Virus record (IMG/VR): IMGVR_UViG_3300013230_000001
Location: 1 to 39,911 of that record
DNA length: 39,911 nucleotides
Strand: one strand, 5' to 3'
From: a virus
Position 1 is the first letter of the stretch; each line of letters opens with the position of its first letter. Under the pieces are notes generated by a model that made no database searches, was not told where the DNA came from, and saw nothing but the letters and a program-made list of their open reading frames with translations. Position numbers and translations under genes: made by a program. Shown here in pieces: positions 6,570 through 13,440 of this stretch.

Positions 6570-7278
6570 TGATTTCTTCTTTGATGTAGTAAATCCAGAG
6601 GTCTTTGAGGTCGATGCTACCAGAATAGCACACAATATCATTTTTGTCTTTAACTTGTGCTTTCAGACTAGAGTAACTGCTGTCCTGGCGAATCTTGTTG
6701 CCGTTAGAATCAAGAAGAAACTGCTTAGTCTTCTTGTCTCGTTTGTATCGGACAGGGTTGTAATTCTTCCACTTGTCACTGCTATTCTTCATGCGAAACT
6801 GTTGCCAATGACTGAGACGATTGCCATTCAATTTGAATCGCATGACGATAGTATCATCCACCTTCACACTACTGCTGAGATTACCTAGACAAGCAATAGC
6901 ACCATCATCACCACCAGAAGTCTTCAATTCAATAGGAGTTTCAGTTGGCAAGTGCATATAATCCTTGCCACTACCTGCACCAGCACCAATAATATCTTGG
7001 AGATTGTAGTGCTCAATCAGGTCATCTAGGGCATCGTTAATATCATATTGCAGACGCTTTGTGACTGCCTGTGTTTGCTGCTTGGGGTCAGTTTCAATGC
7101 GTCGTAGATAAGATTCGTAGGTTTCTCGTCCTTCACGCAGACGCTTACGAGACTGCACGAAAGTATCAATGGTCTCCTGAATAAAACCAGGGAGTTTATC
7201 ATTGATGAATTGCCAAGTGACATCGAAGTCACTGAAGTCGTATGTGACAGTATCAATGACGCGGATGTAGTTAGACAT
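6562..7278 (-). CDS. Candidate PD-(D/E)XK endonuclease
   Basis: A 238-residue protein. After a helical N-terminal half with RKRLREGRETYESYLRR, residues 101-119 read AGSGKDYMHL then PTETPIELKT: D106 ten residues before E117-L-K119 matches the D-x(n)-(D/E)-x-K core of type II restriction enzymes. A lysine-rich beta section follows (WKNYNPVRYKRDKKTKQF). It directly precedes and overlaps a DNA methyltransferase gene, the usual arrangement of a type II restriction-modification pair, and has its own terminator-promoter element upstream. Activity and site are not visible; a different nuclease role is possible. Confidence 0.6.
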   Translation of the reverse strand: MSNYIRVIDTVTYDFSDFDVTWQFINDKLPGFIQETIDTFVQSRKRLREGRETYESYLRRIETDPKQQTQAVTKRLQYDINDALDDLIEHYNLQDIIGAGAGSGKDYMHLPTETPIELKTSGGDDGAIACLGNLSSSVKVDDTIVMRFKLNGNRLSHWQQFRMKNSSDKWKNYNPVRYKRDKKTKQFLLDSNGNKIRQDSSYSSLKAQVKDKNDIVCYSGSIDLKDLWIYYIKEEINA

Positions 7279-7300
7279 GATGTAAATTGATTATGGAATA

Positions 7301-7329
7301 ATTATAGTACAAAAAAAGAGGGGCGTCAA
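7301..7329 (-). promoter_or_regulatory. Sigma70-type promoter with -35 in a terminator loop
   Basis: Minus strand: TTGACG (7324-7329), 17 bases, then the consensus TATAAT (7301-7306), 23 bases before the candidate nuclease ATG. The -35 is the loop of the terminator at 7311-7335. This resembles the early-promoter/stem-loop cassettes reported in T4-type phages. Confidence 0.75.
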
Positions 7330-7335
7330 CCCCTC
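7311..7335 (-). terminator. Intrinsic terminator overlapping a stop codon
   Basis: Minus strand: GAGGGG/CCCCTC stem (7318-7323 with 7330-7335), loop TTGACG, then TTTTTTT. The first stem arm contains part of the stop codon of the 87-residue coiled-coil gene, leaving no spare sequence. Confidence 0.85.
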
Positions 7336-7597
7336 ACTCATTAGCAGACCTCATCATTGCCTCTAGCGTCGATAAGCGTGCCTTAACTTCAGTCATGTCT
7401 CTATCATGCCTGATAGATTCATTCAAGAAACTATCACGATATCCAGTCATTTCATCCTCAGTTTCTACATAGATGTTTTGCAACTTCTCGTAGTCATCAA
7501 GTAGCATCTCATAATTTTTCTTGAGTGCTTCATACCGCTCACGCCATTGTTTGGCGTCTTGAGTGGCAATCATCAGGTCCATTTCAATGTCACTCAT
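7334..7597 (-). CDS. Coiled-coil hypothetical protein
   Basis: An 87-residue protein that is almost entirely charged helix (residues 14-80, with ERYEALKKNYEMLLDDYEKLQ), so a coiled coil is likely. Start chosen at ATG 7597 (MSDIEMD), which overlaps the end of the preceding gene; a TTG two codons upstream is less likely. Function unknown; scaffolding or oligomerisation is the most that can be suggested. Confidence 0.65.
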   Translation of the reverse strand: MSDIEMDLMIATQDAKQWRERYEALKKNYEMLLDDYEKLQNIYVETEDEMTGYRDSFLNESIRHDRDMTEVKARLSTLEAMMRSANE

Positions 7598-7757
7598 TTT
7601 CAACCATCTCTTGGATTGCTTTTGCCATTATACGTTGTAATTCTTGCTCTGTCAACCCATTCGCCCATGCCCACTGTGGGTCATCTTTATCCCAAGATAT
7701 TTCTAGTCCACCGTCTTCAGTTTCCGTTACTTTGAATGAATCAGTTTGGTCTTTCAT
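7590..7757 (-). CDS. Small conserved-looking hypothetical protein
   Basis: A 55-residue ORF. N-terminal strands (SFKVTETEDGG, LEISWDKDDP) run into WAWANGLTEQEL and an amphipathic helix ending MVENE. The Trp-rich WDKDDPQWAWANG segment and absence of low complexity suggest a real protein. It overlaps its upstream oxygenase gene by 17 bases and the downstream coiled-coil gene by 8. Not recognised. Confidence 0.65.
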   Translation of the reverse strand: MKDQTDSFKVTETEDGGLEISWDKDDPQWAWANGLTEQELQRIMAKAIQEMVENE

Positions 7758-8397
7758 GAGGTTTGAAGTAATTGTTAATTAGGAATTGTGACATACAATA
7801 TCTGCCATTACTAGACATAGCACCAAAGTCATCAACAATAGGTTGAAACTTCATCATAACAGGTTTTACTTGATGCACAACACTAGACAGGAAATATAGT
7901 GTCATATTGTTTTTTATTTCCACAGTATAATCATATTCTGGGAAATACATATCACCACCATCAAATTGCTTTGGTTGCTTATAAAACCACGTCAGTGCAG
8001 TATATGATGACATGTCTCTATGTGCTTTGTAGTGGTCTCCCTCTTCATAATATGAAATGAGAGTGCTATCTGAATTGCAAGTTTCTAAGAGTTTAAATGA
8101 GAAATCTGTTTCAATAAGAGAATCCCACACTAAATCACCTAATGCTTTTCTATTGATTTGCAAGATAGATGATATTTCTCTTCTACTATACAAATCATCT
8201 AAATGCACACCAAGATTTTGTTTTAAATTCTCATTTGTATCCATATTCCACGCAGTGCCAGTTGCTCGCGGTCCTTGCAACTTAGTGGTATAAGTGAGGA
8301 AATCTAACTCTCTCCAAATATGGAATAATTCTTCCTCAGTATACATATCCTCAACAATTACATGAGGAAATGGTAATTTATTCTGGATTATTTTCAT
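7741..8397 (-). CDS. 2OG-Fe(II) oxygenase
   Basis: A 218-residue dioxygenase-like protein. H126-x-D128 (KAHRDMS) and distal H175 (SSVVHQVKPV) form the facial triad, with R199 in NGRYCMSQF at the place of the 2-oxoglutarate-binding Arg. FDGGDMYFPEYD between them matches the GG-D strand of prolyl-hydroxylase-like members. AT-rich and distinct in sequence from the other oxygenases in the window. Protein side-chain hydroxylation is usual for the wider family; the target here is unknown. Confidence 0.8.
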   Translation of the reverse strand: MKIIQNKLPFPHVIVEDMYTEEELFHIWRELDFLTYTTKLQGPRATGTAWNMDTNENLKQNLGVHLDDLYSRREISSILQINRKALGDLVWDSLIETDFSFKLLETCNSDSTLISYYEEGDHYKAHRDMSSYTALTWFYKQPKQFDGGDMYFPEYDYTVEIKNNMTLYFLSSVVHQVKPVMMKFQPIVDDFGAMSSNGRYCMSQFLINNYFKPHERPN

Positions 8398-8578
8398 TGT
8401 TTAGTCTGTCTAATTCCTCACGATTACGCATAGTATAGTTAGTCAATGCGTCAAGTTGTGATTGAAGACGATTTTCAATCTCATATAGTGCATTAGTTGT
8501 GCCAGTATTTTCTCTCTCAAGAATGGCAACTCTTTGCTCTAGAAATTCAATTTGTGCTTGCAATTCAGATTTTTTCAT
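8378..8578 (-). CDS. Small coiled-coil protein
   Basis: A 66-residue protein with a continuous heptad pattern (LQAQIEFLEQRVAILEREN), predicted to be a parallel coiled coil over most of its length, ending NNENNPE. Overlaps the downstream oxygenase start by 20 bases and the upstream stop as ATGA. Function unknown. Confidence 0.6.
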   Translation of the reverse strand: MKKSELQAQIEFLEQRVAILERENTGTTNALYEIENRLQSQLDALTNYTMRNREELDRLNNENNPE

Positions 8579-8730
8579 GCTGCCATGGACCTCACAAGAT
8601 ATTCAGTATATTTTTCCATTTTGTCTGGATGGACAGATGCTGGATGCAGATTGATTGCCTCACGAAGTGCTTTCATCTCTTCCTTTTCTTCTTTAGAAAG
8701 TGGTTGATTTGAGGATTTCTTGGAGGACAT
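8575..8730 (-). CDS. Small helical hypothetical protein
   Basis: A 51-residue ORF (MSSKKSSNQPLSKEEKEE at the start, YLVRSMAA at the end) with a Ser/Lys-rich N-terminus and a helix around KALREAINLHP. Coupled by ATGA to the coiled-coil gene. The 77-base gap upstream contains only a weak -10-like TATAGAT and no clear terminator. Confidence 0.6.
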   Translation of the reverse strand: MSSKKSSNQPLSKEEKEEMKALREAINLHPASVHPDKMEKYTEYLVRSMAA

Positions 8731-8807
8731 AGAAACTTGGTCTGGACTGTATCTATATTATCAGGAAATCCTGAAAAACTGGGTTTTCTTAATTATTGTT
8801 TTATATT

Positions 8808-10481
8808 CTATTCCCTCGATTCCCAGAATCTAGATAATAGCACATTTTTCTCGGGAAACCAAATGTGGTCTAGACAAGAATTATCAAGAGTGTTGACAGC
8901 ATCTCTTGGTGTCTCAACTAGAGGTTGACCAGCAAGATTGAAACTAGTATTTAATAGAATACCAATGTCATTTTCTGCCTTCACCATACACACTAGGTCA
9001 TACAATATAGAATCCTCATTGATAGTTTGGACTCTGCATGTGCCATCAACATGCACTACACCACTGAGCATGTCTCTGTATTCTTCCCTTACTCGGAAAG
9101 AATTTGTCATGTATTTATTACCTGACAACCCAATCATATCAAAGTATTTGTGTGCATCTTCTTCAAGACAGACAGCAGCGAATGGTCTATACCACTCACG
9201 TTTTTTGATTTGATTTACAATGTCTTTCGCATCTTTATTTGTAGCATCAAATAAGATTGAGCGATGACCTAATGCGCGTGGACCAGACTCAGACAATCCA
9301 TAGTATACACCAACAGATTGTTGCTTCAATATAATATCAGCAACATCTTCTACTGTTACAGTAGGACCAACAACACCATCCAAACTATGATGCACACCAT
9401 GATAGAAAGTATCACTCAGACCATAGTTGTTACTATCGTGTGTTAGTGTCTTGTATGTATACATTGCAGCACCAATGCTGTTTCCACTATCATCTGCTAG
9501 TGGCTCAAAGTAAAAGTCAACGCCTGGTATATTCTCAATATAATATGAGTTGGATACAATATTGAGACCATAACCACCAGTGACAACTACATTTCTAATA
9601 CCAGTTTGGTCAACATATTTTTGTATTAGTTTACATGCTTCTCTCTGTGTCTGTTTCTGCACAGTGTATGCATAATCAGCATACAATCCATAGTTATCAG
9701 GTGTTACCTCTGGTGTAGTATATTCATCCAAATCTAGATTAACTACACTGGCAACCTCTTCTGAAAAGTCTTTATTGATATGGGAGAAGTAAGTATCAAC
9801 AGGTATATTATTATCTAGAAATAGACTTGGATGATTTGTATCATGTCCATAAGATGATAGACCCATTGTCTTACCATTTTCTAACGCATCTTGAGAGATG
9901 AGTGTAGTAGCAGACTCATATACTTTGGTGATGTTATAACAACTACGACAAGTGTAGTTTGCGTGTGGATTAGATTGTTTTAGTCTATCGATAGACTCTT
10001 TAATATCATTACTACGGTCTTGTCCTATATTAAATGCCCAGAGATTTTGATGTATGATACCAAGAGTATATGGATGCTTGGTTGCTACAAACACTGTCTC
10101 TGATTCACGCATTAAATCATCAACAATGCTGCCATTTCTATCAATGACAAACACTAATGCTTTATCATAATTACTATTTTCAAAAGCAAGTGATGCATGT
10201 TGTAGATGATGTCTATCACCCATGAATCTAATTGGACAACGAAATAGTTTGCTGGCAAGCAGCACCATGCTCTCCATCCATCCTAGTTGTGGTGATGCAA
10301 TGACACATGTGTCAACTTTTTTATCACCTAGAAGTTTTGATACTTCTATCAAGGACAGATAAGGATAGTTGTCACGTTTGTGTTTAGTAAATCTTTCTTC
10401 CTTGAAGAAGTATTCAAGTTGTCCATCATTAATAACACAAACTGACGAATCATGCGCTGGACTGATACCAACAACTCTCAT
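8808..10481 (-). CDS. Carbamoyltransferase, NodU/CmcH/TobZ family
   Basis: From ATG 10481 a 557-residue enzyme, the usual length for the family, which transfers carbamoyl from carbamoyl phosphate via carbamoyl-adenylate to hydroxyls of sugars or small molecules. N-terminal Kae1-like domain: GISPAHDSS, then the metal-site histidines in RHHLQHASLAF (about 90-100), VVTGGYGLNIVSNS and DDSGNSIGAAM. C-terminal YrdC-like domain: SGPRALGHRSILFD (about 399), REWYRPFAAVCLEE and LLNTSFNLAGQPLVETPRDA. The family DG-x-G is replaced by IDRNGS near 115. Start: ATG 3 bases after the upstream stop; the TTG two codons before is rejected. Role may be glycan or DNA-base decoration; unproven. Confidence 0.92.
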   Translation of the reverse strand: MRVVGISPAHDSSVCVINDGQLEYFFKEERFTKHKRDNYPYLSLIEVSKLLGDKKVDTCVIASPQLGWMESMVLLASKLFRCPIRFMGDRHHLQHASLAFENSNYDKALVFVIDRNGSIVDDLMRESETVFVATKHPYTLGIIHQNLWAFNIGQDRSNDIKESIDRLKQSNPHANYTCRSCYNITKVYESATTLISQDALENGKTMGLSSYGHDTNHPSLFLDNNIPVDTYFSHINKDFSEEVASVVNLDLDEYTTPEVTPDNYGLYADYAYTVQKQTQREACKLIQKYVDQTGIRNVVVTGGYGLNIVSNSYYIENIPGVDFYFEPLADDSGNSIGAAMYTYKTLTHDSNNYGLSDTFYHGVHHSLDGVVGPTVTVEDVADIILKQQSVGVYYGLSESGPRALGHRSILFDATNKDAKDIVNQIKKREWYRPFAAVCLEEDAHKYFDMIGLSGNKYMTNSFRVREEYRDMLSGVVHVDGTCRVQTINEDSILYDLVCMVKAENDIGILLNTSFNLAGQPLVETPRDAVNTLDNSCLDHIWFPEKNVLLSRFWESRE

Positions 10482-10483
10482 AA

Positions 10484-10714
10484 TCAATCCCTTGGTTTGT
10501 GGTTTTTCATGCCATCATGATTTCCATCACCTGGCAGTTTACCATATGCTAGGTATTCTACTGCTTGTAGTGACCCTTCCAATCGTCTAAGGTCATCTTC
10601 AATCTTAACATATTCAGAGTATGCATTATACAACTCTTCCGCTCTAGCAGTTAATTGTGCAGTCCGTTTGGTGAATCGCTCAATCAACTGCTCATAGTTT
10701 TCTGTAGGTTTCAT
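10484..10714 (-). CDS. Small coiled-coil protein
   Basis: A 76-residue protein with long charged helices (LIERFTKRTAQLTARAEEL, then YVKIEDDLRRLEGSLQAVEYL) and a disordered basic tail. Coupled by ATGA to the upstream gene and 2 bases from the carbamoyltransferase ATG. Function unknown. Confidence 0.6.
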   Translation of the reverse strand: MKPTENYEQLIERFTKRTAQLTARAEELYNAYSEYVKIEDDLRRLEGSLQAVEYLAYGKLPGDGNHDGMKNHKPRD

Positions 10715-11007
10715 AGTTTACCACCAACAACGCCACTATTTACCACTCTAGTGTTATCATCAAGCGTGCCCTCTTGCAGGCACTTGAGATGCCAACGTGA
10801 CATAGCAAGCACTCCCTCTTCTGTGCCACCAGTGATAAAGTGCTGACCAAGAGGCTCTTTTAGAATAGATGTATAGAGACCAAAGCGAGTCTTTTTAATG
10901 TAGAAAGCATCATCAATCCACACTACATCATCAGGAATATCTTTCTCTACGGTGCCACCGAAAGAGTCAGATAGTTTTGCTTTACGCTTCTGCTGTGTCT
11001 CCGTCAT
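10711..11007 (-). CDS. Hypothetical protein
   Basis: A 98-residue protein from ATG 11007 (MTETQQKRKAK), preceded by AGAAGAAAG as ribosome-binding site. A basic N-terminus is followed by beta-like segments (DDVVWIDDAFYIKKTRFGLYTSI) and a helix with RWHLKCLQEG. Overlaps the upstream gene by 26 bases. The longer reading from TTG 11037 is less likely. No family recognised. Confidence 0.6.
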   Translation of the reverse strand: MTETQQKRKAKLSDSFGGTVEKDIPDDVVWIDDAFYIKKTRFGLYTSILKEPLGQHFITGGTEEGVLAMSRWHLKCLQEGTLDDNTRVVNSGVVGGKL

Positions 11008-11203
11008 CTTTCTTCTTGTTAAATCCAAATGGTGCAAGTTTGTCTTCGACTACAAGTTTCAGGGCAACAGTGCCAACTGCTTCCATAACTTTCAGGACTT
11101 GCTCAGGTTTAGCATCTTCACCCAATTCCTTGGCAACATACCAATACTTAGGCCAAAACTCTTCACCTGCGCGTTTGTAATCGTCTAGTGTAAGTGTCTT
11201 CAT
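10982..11203 (-). CDS. Hypothetical protein
   Basis: A 73-residue, mostly helical protein (LDDYKRAGEEFWPKYWYVAKELG at the start) with a charged KKKDDGD tail. Unrecognised. Its ATG overlaps the upstream stop as ATGA. Confidence 0.6.
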   Translation of the reverse strand: MKTLTLDDYKRAGEEFWPKYWYVAKELGEDAKPEQVLKVMEAVGTVALKLVVEDKLAPFGFNKKKDDGDTAEA

Positions 11204-11337
11204 TTCTTTGGTTTAGTAGGTGGTGCATGTAGTTTTGCCTCTGCTGAGGTCTTGTGCAATGCCTTGAGTGCTTTCCGAGTCTCTTCAGTCTCTTCCCACT
11301 CCCAAGTATTGCCATTCTTATCAACAAATTGTCTCAT
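11200..11337 (-). CDS. Small hypothetical protein
   Basis: A 45-residue ORF (MRQFVDKNGNTWEWEE at the start, PPTKPKK at the end). The FVDKNGNTWEW strand-turn-strand followed by a helix and a Lys/Pro tail is protein-like. ATGA-coupled to the downstream 73-residue gene. Unrecognised. Confidence 0.6.
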   Translation of the reverse strand: MRQFVDKNGNTWEWEETEETRKALKALHKTSAEAKLHAPPTKPKK

Positions 11338-11351
11338 AGTTACCCTCAGTT

Positions 11352-11762
11352 TCATTTAGTTTTCCTCCTACGCTTAGGTTTAGGAAGTCCTACCAACTCA
11401 ACACCATTGGTGCTAATAGTATAGTCTTTTGGTGTCAGTTGCTCGCGTAGGATTAGTTTATTCATGTGGTCTTCACACTCAAACCAGCATACACGTTTCT
11501 CCTTCTTGATGTCAAGTCGGATTGGAAACATTTCCCACGGAAACTTATCAGATGTCGCACTCTGTGTTTTTTCTGGCGTTGAAGCAGAAGTTTTGGGAGT
11601 CGATGCCAGTTTCTCCCATGCGGTATCTGTGGTGGCCTCCAGTTTCTTCTTTCTTGGTTTGCTTTGCGAGGTTTTCGATTTGCTCTCGCTTTTTCTTTTC
11701 GAGTTGGTAGAGCTCGTGCTCTTCTGTGATTTTGTAGCACGCATCGATGAAGCTTTCTTCAT
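11352..11762 (-). CDS. Second half of a probable frameshifted gene
   Basis: The reading frame gives 136 residues. Its first 40 residues are a Lys/Ser-rich run that coincides with the out-of-frame reading of a coiled-coil stretch of the overlapping gene. Only from about LEATTDTAWEKL onward does it look natural: a Ser/Thr-rich linker, FPWEMFPIRLDIKKEKRVCWFE and a basic KRRRKTK end. No good start codon precedes that part. The simplest reading is that it is the C-terminal half of the gene starting at 11946, joined by a +1 (or -2) shift within the A/G-rich stretch at about 11641-11660; 595 bases equals 198 codons plus one base. Confidence 0.5.
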   Translation of the reverse strand: MKKASSMRATKSQKSTSSTNSKRKSESKSKTSQSKPRKKKLEATTDTAWEKLASTPKTSASTPEKTQSATSDKFPWEMFPIRLDIKKEKRVCWFECEDHMNKLILREQLTPKDYTISTNGVELVGLPKPKRRRKTK

Positions 11763-11946
11763 GGTAACCCGCAGAAATAAGGAAACGCTGGAAATAATCC
11801 ATCATAGTATACACGGTTGCGTCCGTGCTGTCAATAGAAATCTCCACATCAACTCCAGGAAAATAGTCCCCGAGAGCAGAGAATCCATCGCGTCGGTGGT
11901 GGAGTGTAGTTTTGCTGTTACCGTCGTTCATGTGTGACATCATCAT
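11548..11946 (-). CDS. First half of a probable frameshifted gene
   Basis: The frame gives 132 residues. Up to about residue 100 it is protein-like: FSALGDYFPGVDVEISIDSTDA, FQRFLISAGYHEESFIDA, then a coiled-coil ELYQLEKKKREQIENLAKQ. The last 30 residues (from GGHHRYRM) have no such character and overlap 215 bases of the other ORF. A shift near 11650 would fuse it to the 11352-11762 frame and give about 197 residues. ATG choices are 11946, 11943, 11940 and 11931. Function unknown. Confidence 0.55.
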   Translation of the reverse strand: MMMSHMNDGNSKTTLHHRRDGFSALGDYFPGVDVEISIDSTDATVYTMMDYFQRFLISAGYHEESFIDACYKITEEHELYQLEKKKREQIENLAKQTKKEETGGHHRYRMGETGIDSQNFCFNARKNTECDI

Positions 11947-12307
11947 ACCCCATTAGTCTACCATATTTTATGTGTAATCGCAAGGTTGGTCTCTCATTCC
12001 ATGGTCCATCCCATTTGGATGGATAAACTTCAATATACTTTGTCAACAAATAAGGTGTGACTTTACCCTTGGTGCCGTTTGGTCTAATCTCCATTAGTGG
12101 GAGACGATACAACTCATCTCTCTCTTCTTTGAAATAATAATCCTGGGTGCCACTGTAATCAATGAGATAAAGATATCCTGCTGGGTCTAACCAATACTGT
12201 GACATTGTGCCACCAAGACAATCTTCCATGTCTTTAGTTTGGCACTCTACTTCTGTGCAATGTGGACCTAAATCGTATGATGACCGAAAGTAATCAAACA
12301 TTCCCAT
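11918..12307 (-). CDS. Conserved phage protein of the MGMFDY type
   Basis: A 129-residue protein opening MGMFDYFRSSYDLGP. This N-terminus is characteristic of a widespread family of tailed-phage proteins of unknown function that begin MGMFD(Y/T)(I/F) followed by a short Cys-containing segment (here CTEVECQTKDMEDC). The rest is beta-rich (YLYLIDYSGTQDYYFK, RPTLRLHIKYG). Cysteines at the start might bind a metal. Overlaps the downstream gene. Confidence 0.7.
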   Translation of the reverse strand: MGMFDYFRSSYDLGPHCTEVECQTKDMEDCLGGTMSQYWLDPAGYLYLIDYSGTQDYYFKEERDELYRLPLMEIRPNGTKGKVTPYLLTKYIEVYPSKWDGPWNERPTLRLHIKYGRLMGYDDVTHERR

Positions 12308-12311
12308 GCTC

Positions 12312-12929
12312 CTATACCTCTACAGTTGATGGATATTTGTCGCCCAATGTTATCTTTCCACGCATGAATGTATTAAATGCGATTACCTTTCTAGACTCAG
12401 TAGCAGACTGATTAGTAGCAACGTAATGCTCCATCCATGATGGAAATATAATCATCTCCCCTGTCTTTACTGGTATGTATACAGATTGTGTATTGTATTT
12501 GTTTGATTGACATTGATACTCAAACTGAAAGTTTGGAAACTGAAAGTGACCTGTCTCTATCACTATGCCAGAATACTCTTCACTCTGCTCTGGCACCTGC
12601 AAATACAATACACCACTCAACATACTATTAGGGTGTCTATGTCTATCTTGGTGATTACCTGGCACTGTTTCTCGATACCACGACTCAGTAATATCGAGCG
12701 TAGGATTATCTACATATCCACAAATATGCTTTTCATAATGTCTAAGATTTTGGACAACCTCCCAACGCAAATCAGCAAAGATGTCTTTATCAAGAAGACG
12801 CATCTCTTCACTCAACACAACATCTGAGATAGTAAGTTTATCTAGATATTCAAATTGCTCATCTGTTGTCTGATGAGCAATAGTATTTTTGTAAATTACT
12901 GTAGGATTTACTTCAATAATATCTGGCAT
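12312..12929 (-). CDS. 2OG-Fe(II) oxygenase-like protein (TIGR02466-like)
   Basis: A 205-residue protein from ATG 12929; a GTG one codon upstream is less likely. ESWYRETVPGNHQDRHRHPNSMLSGVLYL (about 82-110) resembles the N-x(n)-H-x-H-P...LSGV-YL signature of the TIGR02466 group of putative 2OG-Fe(II) oxygenases; EMIIFPSWMEHYV gives the distal His (H168) and ESRKVIAFNTF the Arg (R180). The group is known mostly from cyanophages and marine bacteria and has no assigned substrate. Four bases separate it from the downstream MGMFDY-type gene. Confidence 0.8.
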   Translation of the reverse strand: MPDIIEVNPTVIYKNTIAHQTTDEQFEYLDKLTISDVVLSEEMRLLDKDIFADLRWEVVQNLRHYEKHICGYVDNPTLDITESWYRETVPGNHQDRHRHPNSMLSGVLYLQVPEQSEEYSGIVIETGHFQFPNFQFEYQCQSNKYNTQSVYIPVKTGEMIIFPSWMEHYVATNQSATESRKVIAFNTFMRGKITLGDKYPSTVEV

Positions 12930-12938
12930 CACTCTCTT

Positions 12939-13097
12939 TTATTGCATCCTATAACGATAGTCTCTGAGTTTTTGGACGAGTCGTAGATGGTCTACAACTC
13001 CTGGTGCGATGTTTTCTCTTGCTCTTGCTACATCATGTGATGACATTGTTTCCAATGCCCGTAGGAGATGGTCAACTTCGTGGATTGATAGATTCAT
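12939..13097 (-). CDS. Small hypothetical protein
   Basis: A 52-residue helical ORF (MNLSIHEVDHLLRALE at the start, LRDYRYRMQ at the end). Shares one base with the upstream stop (TAATG), a typical coupling junction. Unrecognised; His- and Arg-rich but without a motif. Confidence 0.6.
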   Translation of the reverse strand: MNLSIHEVDHLLRALETMSSHDVARARENIAPGVVDHLRLVQKLRDYRYRMQ

Positions 13098-13315
13098 TAG
13101 AAACCTTTACCTTTTTGTTTGATGTCCAGCACCTCTACATGCGAGAGGACCATTGCTGGTGACTGAAACCATTTCGTAAACATGGATTCCCATGACTTAT
13201 GATACTCTTCCTTGCCTGTCTTGTAAACCAACTTGTAATGATGTCTGTCATATAATCCATCCGATGTCTGCTGGAAATACAGAGGGTCAGATGGGTCAAT
13301 GAGTTTCATATTCAT
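13097..13315 (-). CDS. Hypothetical protein
   Basis: A 72-residue protein with strands YDRHHYKLVYKTGKEEY and a helical centre (SWESMFTKWFQSP), ending in a basic KQKGKGF. Unrecognised. The ATG overlaps the upstream stop as ATGA, supporting this start over the ATG two codons later. Confidence 0.6.
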   Translation of the reverse strand: MNMKLIDPSDPLYFQQTSDGLYDRHHYKLVYKTGKEEYHKSWESMFTKWFQSPAMVLSHVEVLDIKQKGKGF

Positions 13316-13440
13316 GGGTGAGCATTTTTAAGTGTGGTTAGCAAGTGCATGTTACCATGAAAATACCCCGCCGCAATAGTGGCGAGGGTCAGTAAGAAAA
13401 GTGTCCCCAATGCTATGACATTTGGTATAGGTGGTTTCAT
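13312..13440 (-). CDS. Small single-pass membrane peptide
   Basis: A 42-residue ORF. After MKPPIPN, residues 8-26 are a hydrophobic stretch (VIALGTLFLLTLATIAAGY) long enough for one membrane helix, followed by a short polar tail with HGNMH. No signal-peptidase site is convincing. Flanked by ATGA overlaps on both sides, which makes it a likely gene. Membrane location is inferred from hydrophobicity; role (host takeover, lysis accessory or other) unknown. Confidence 0.65.
   Translation of the reverse strand: MKPPIPNVIALGTLFLLTLATIAAGYFHGNMHLLTTLKNAHP

Noticed and set aside
6570-6641. N-terminal extension of the methyltransferase (24 residues)
   Set aside because: It lies within the nuclease gene, reads as an unlikely peptide, and the internal ATG has a good ribosome-binding site.
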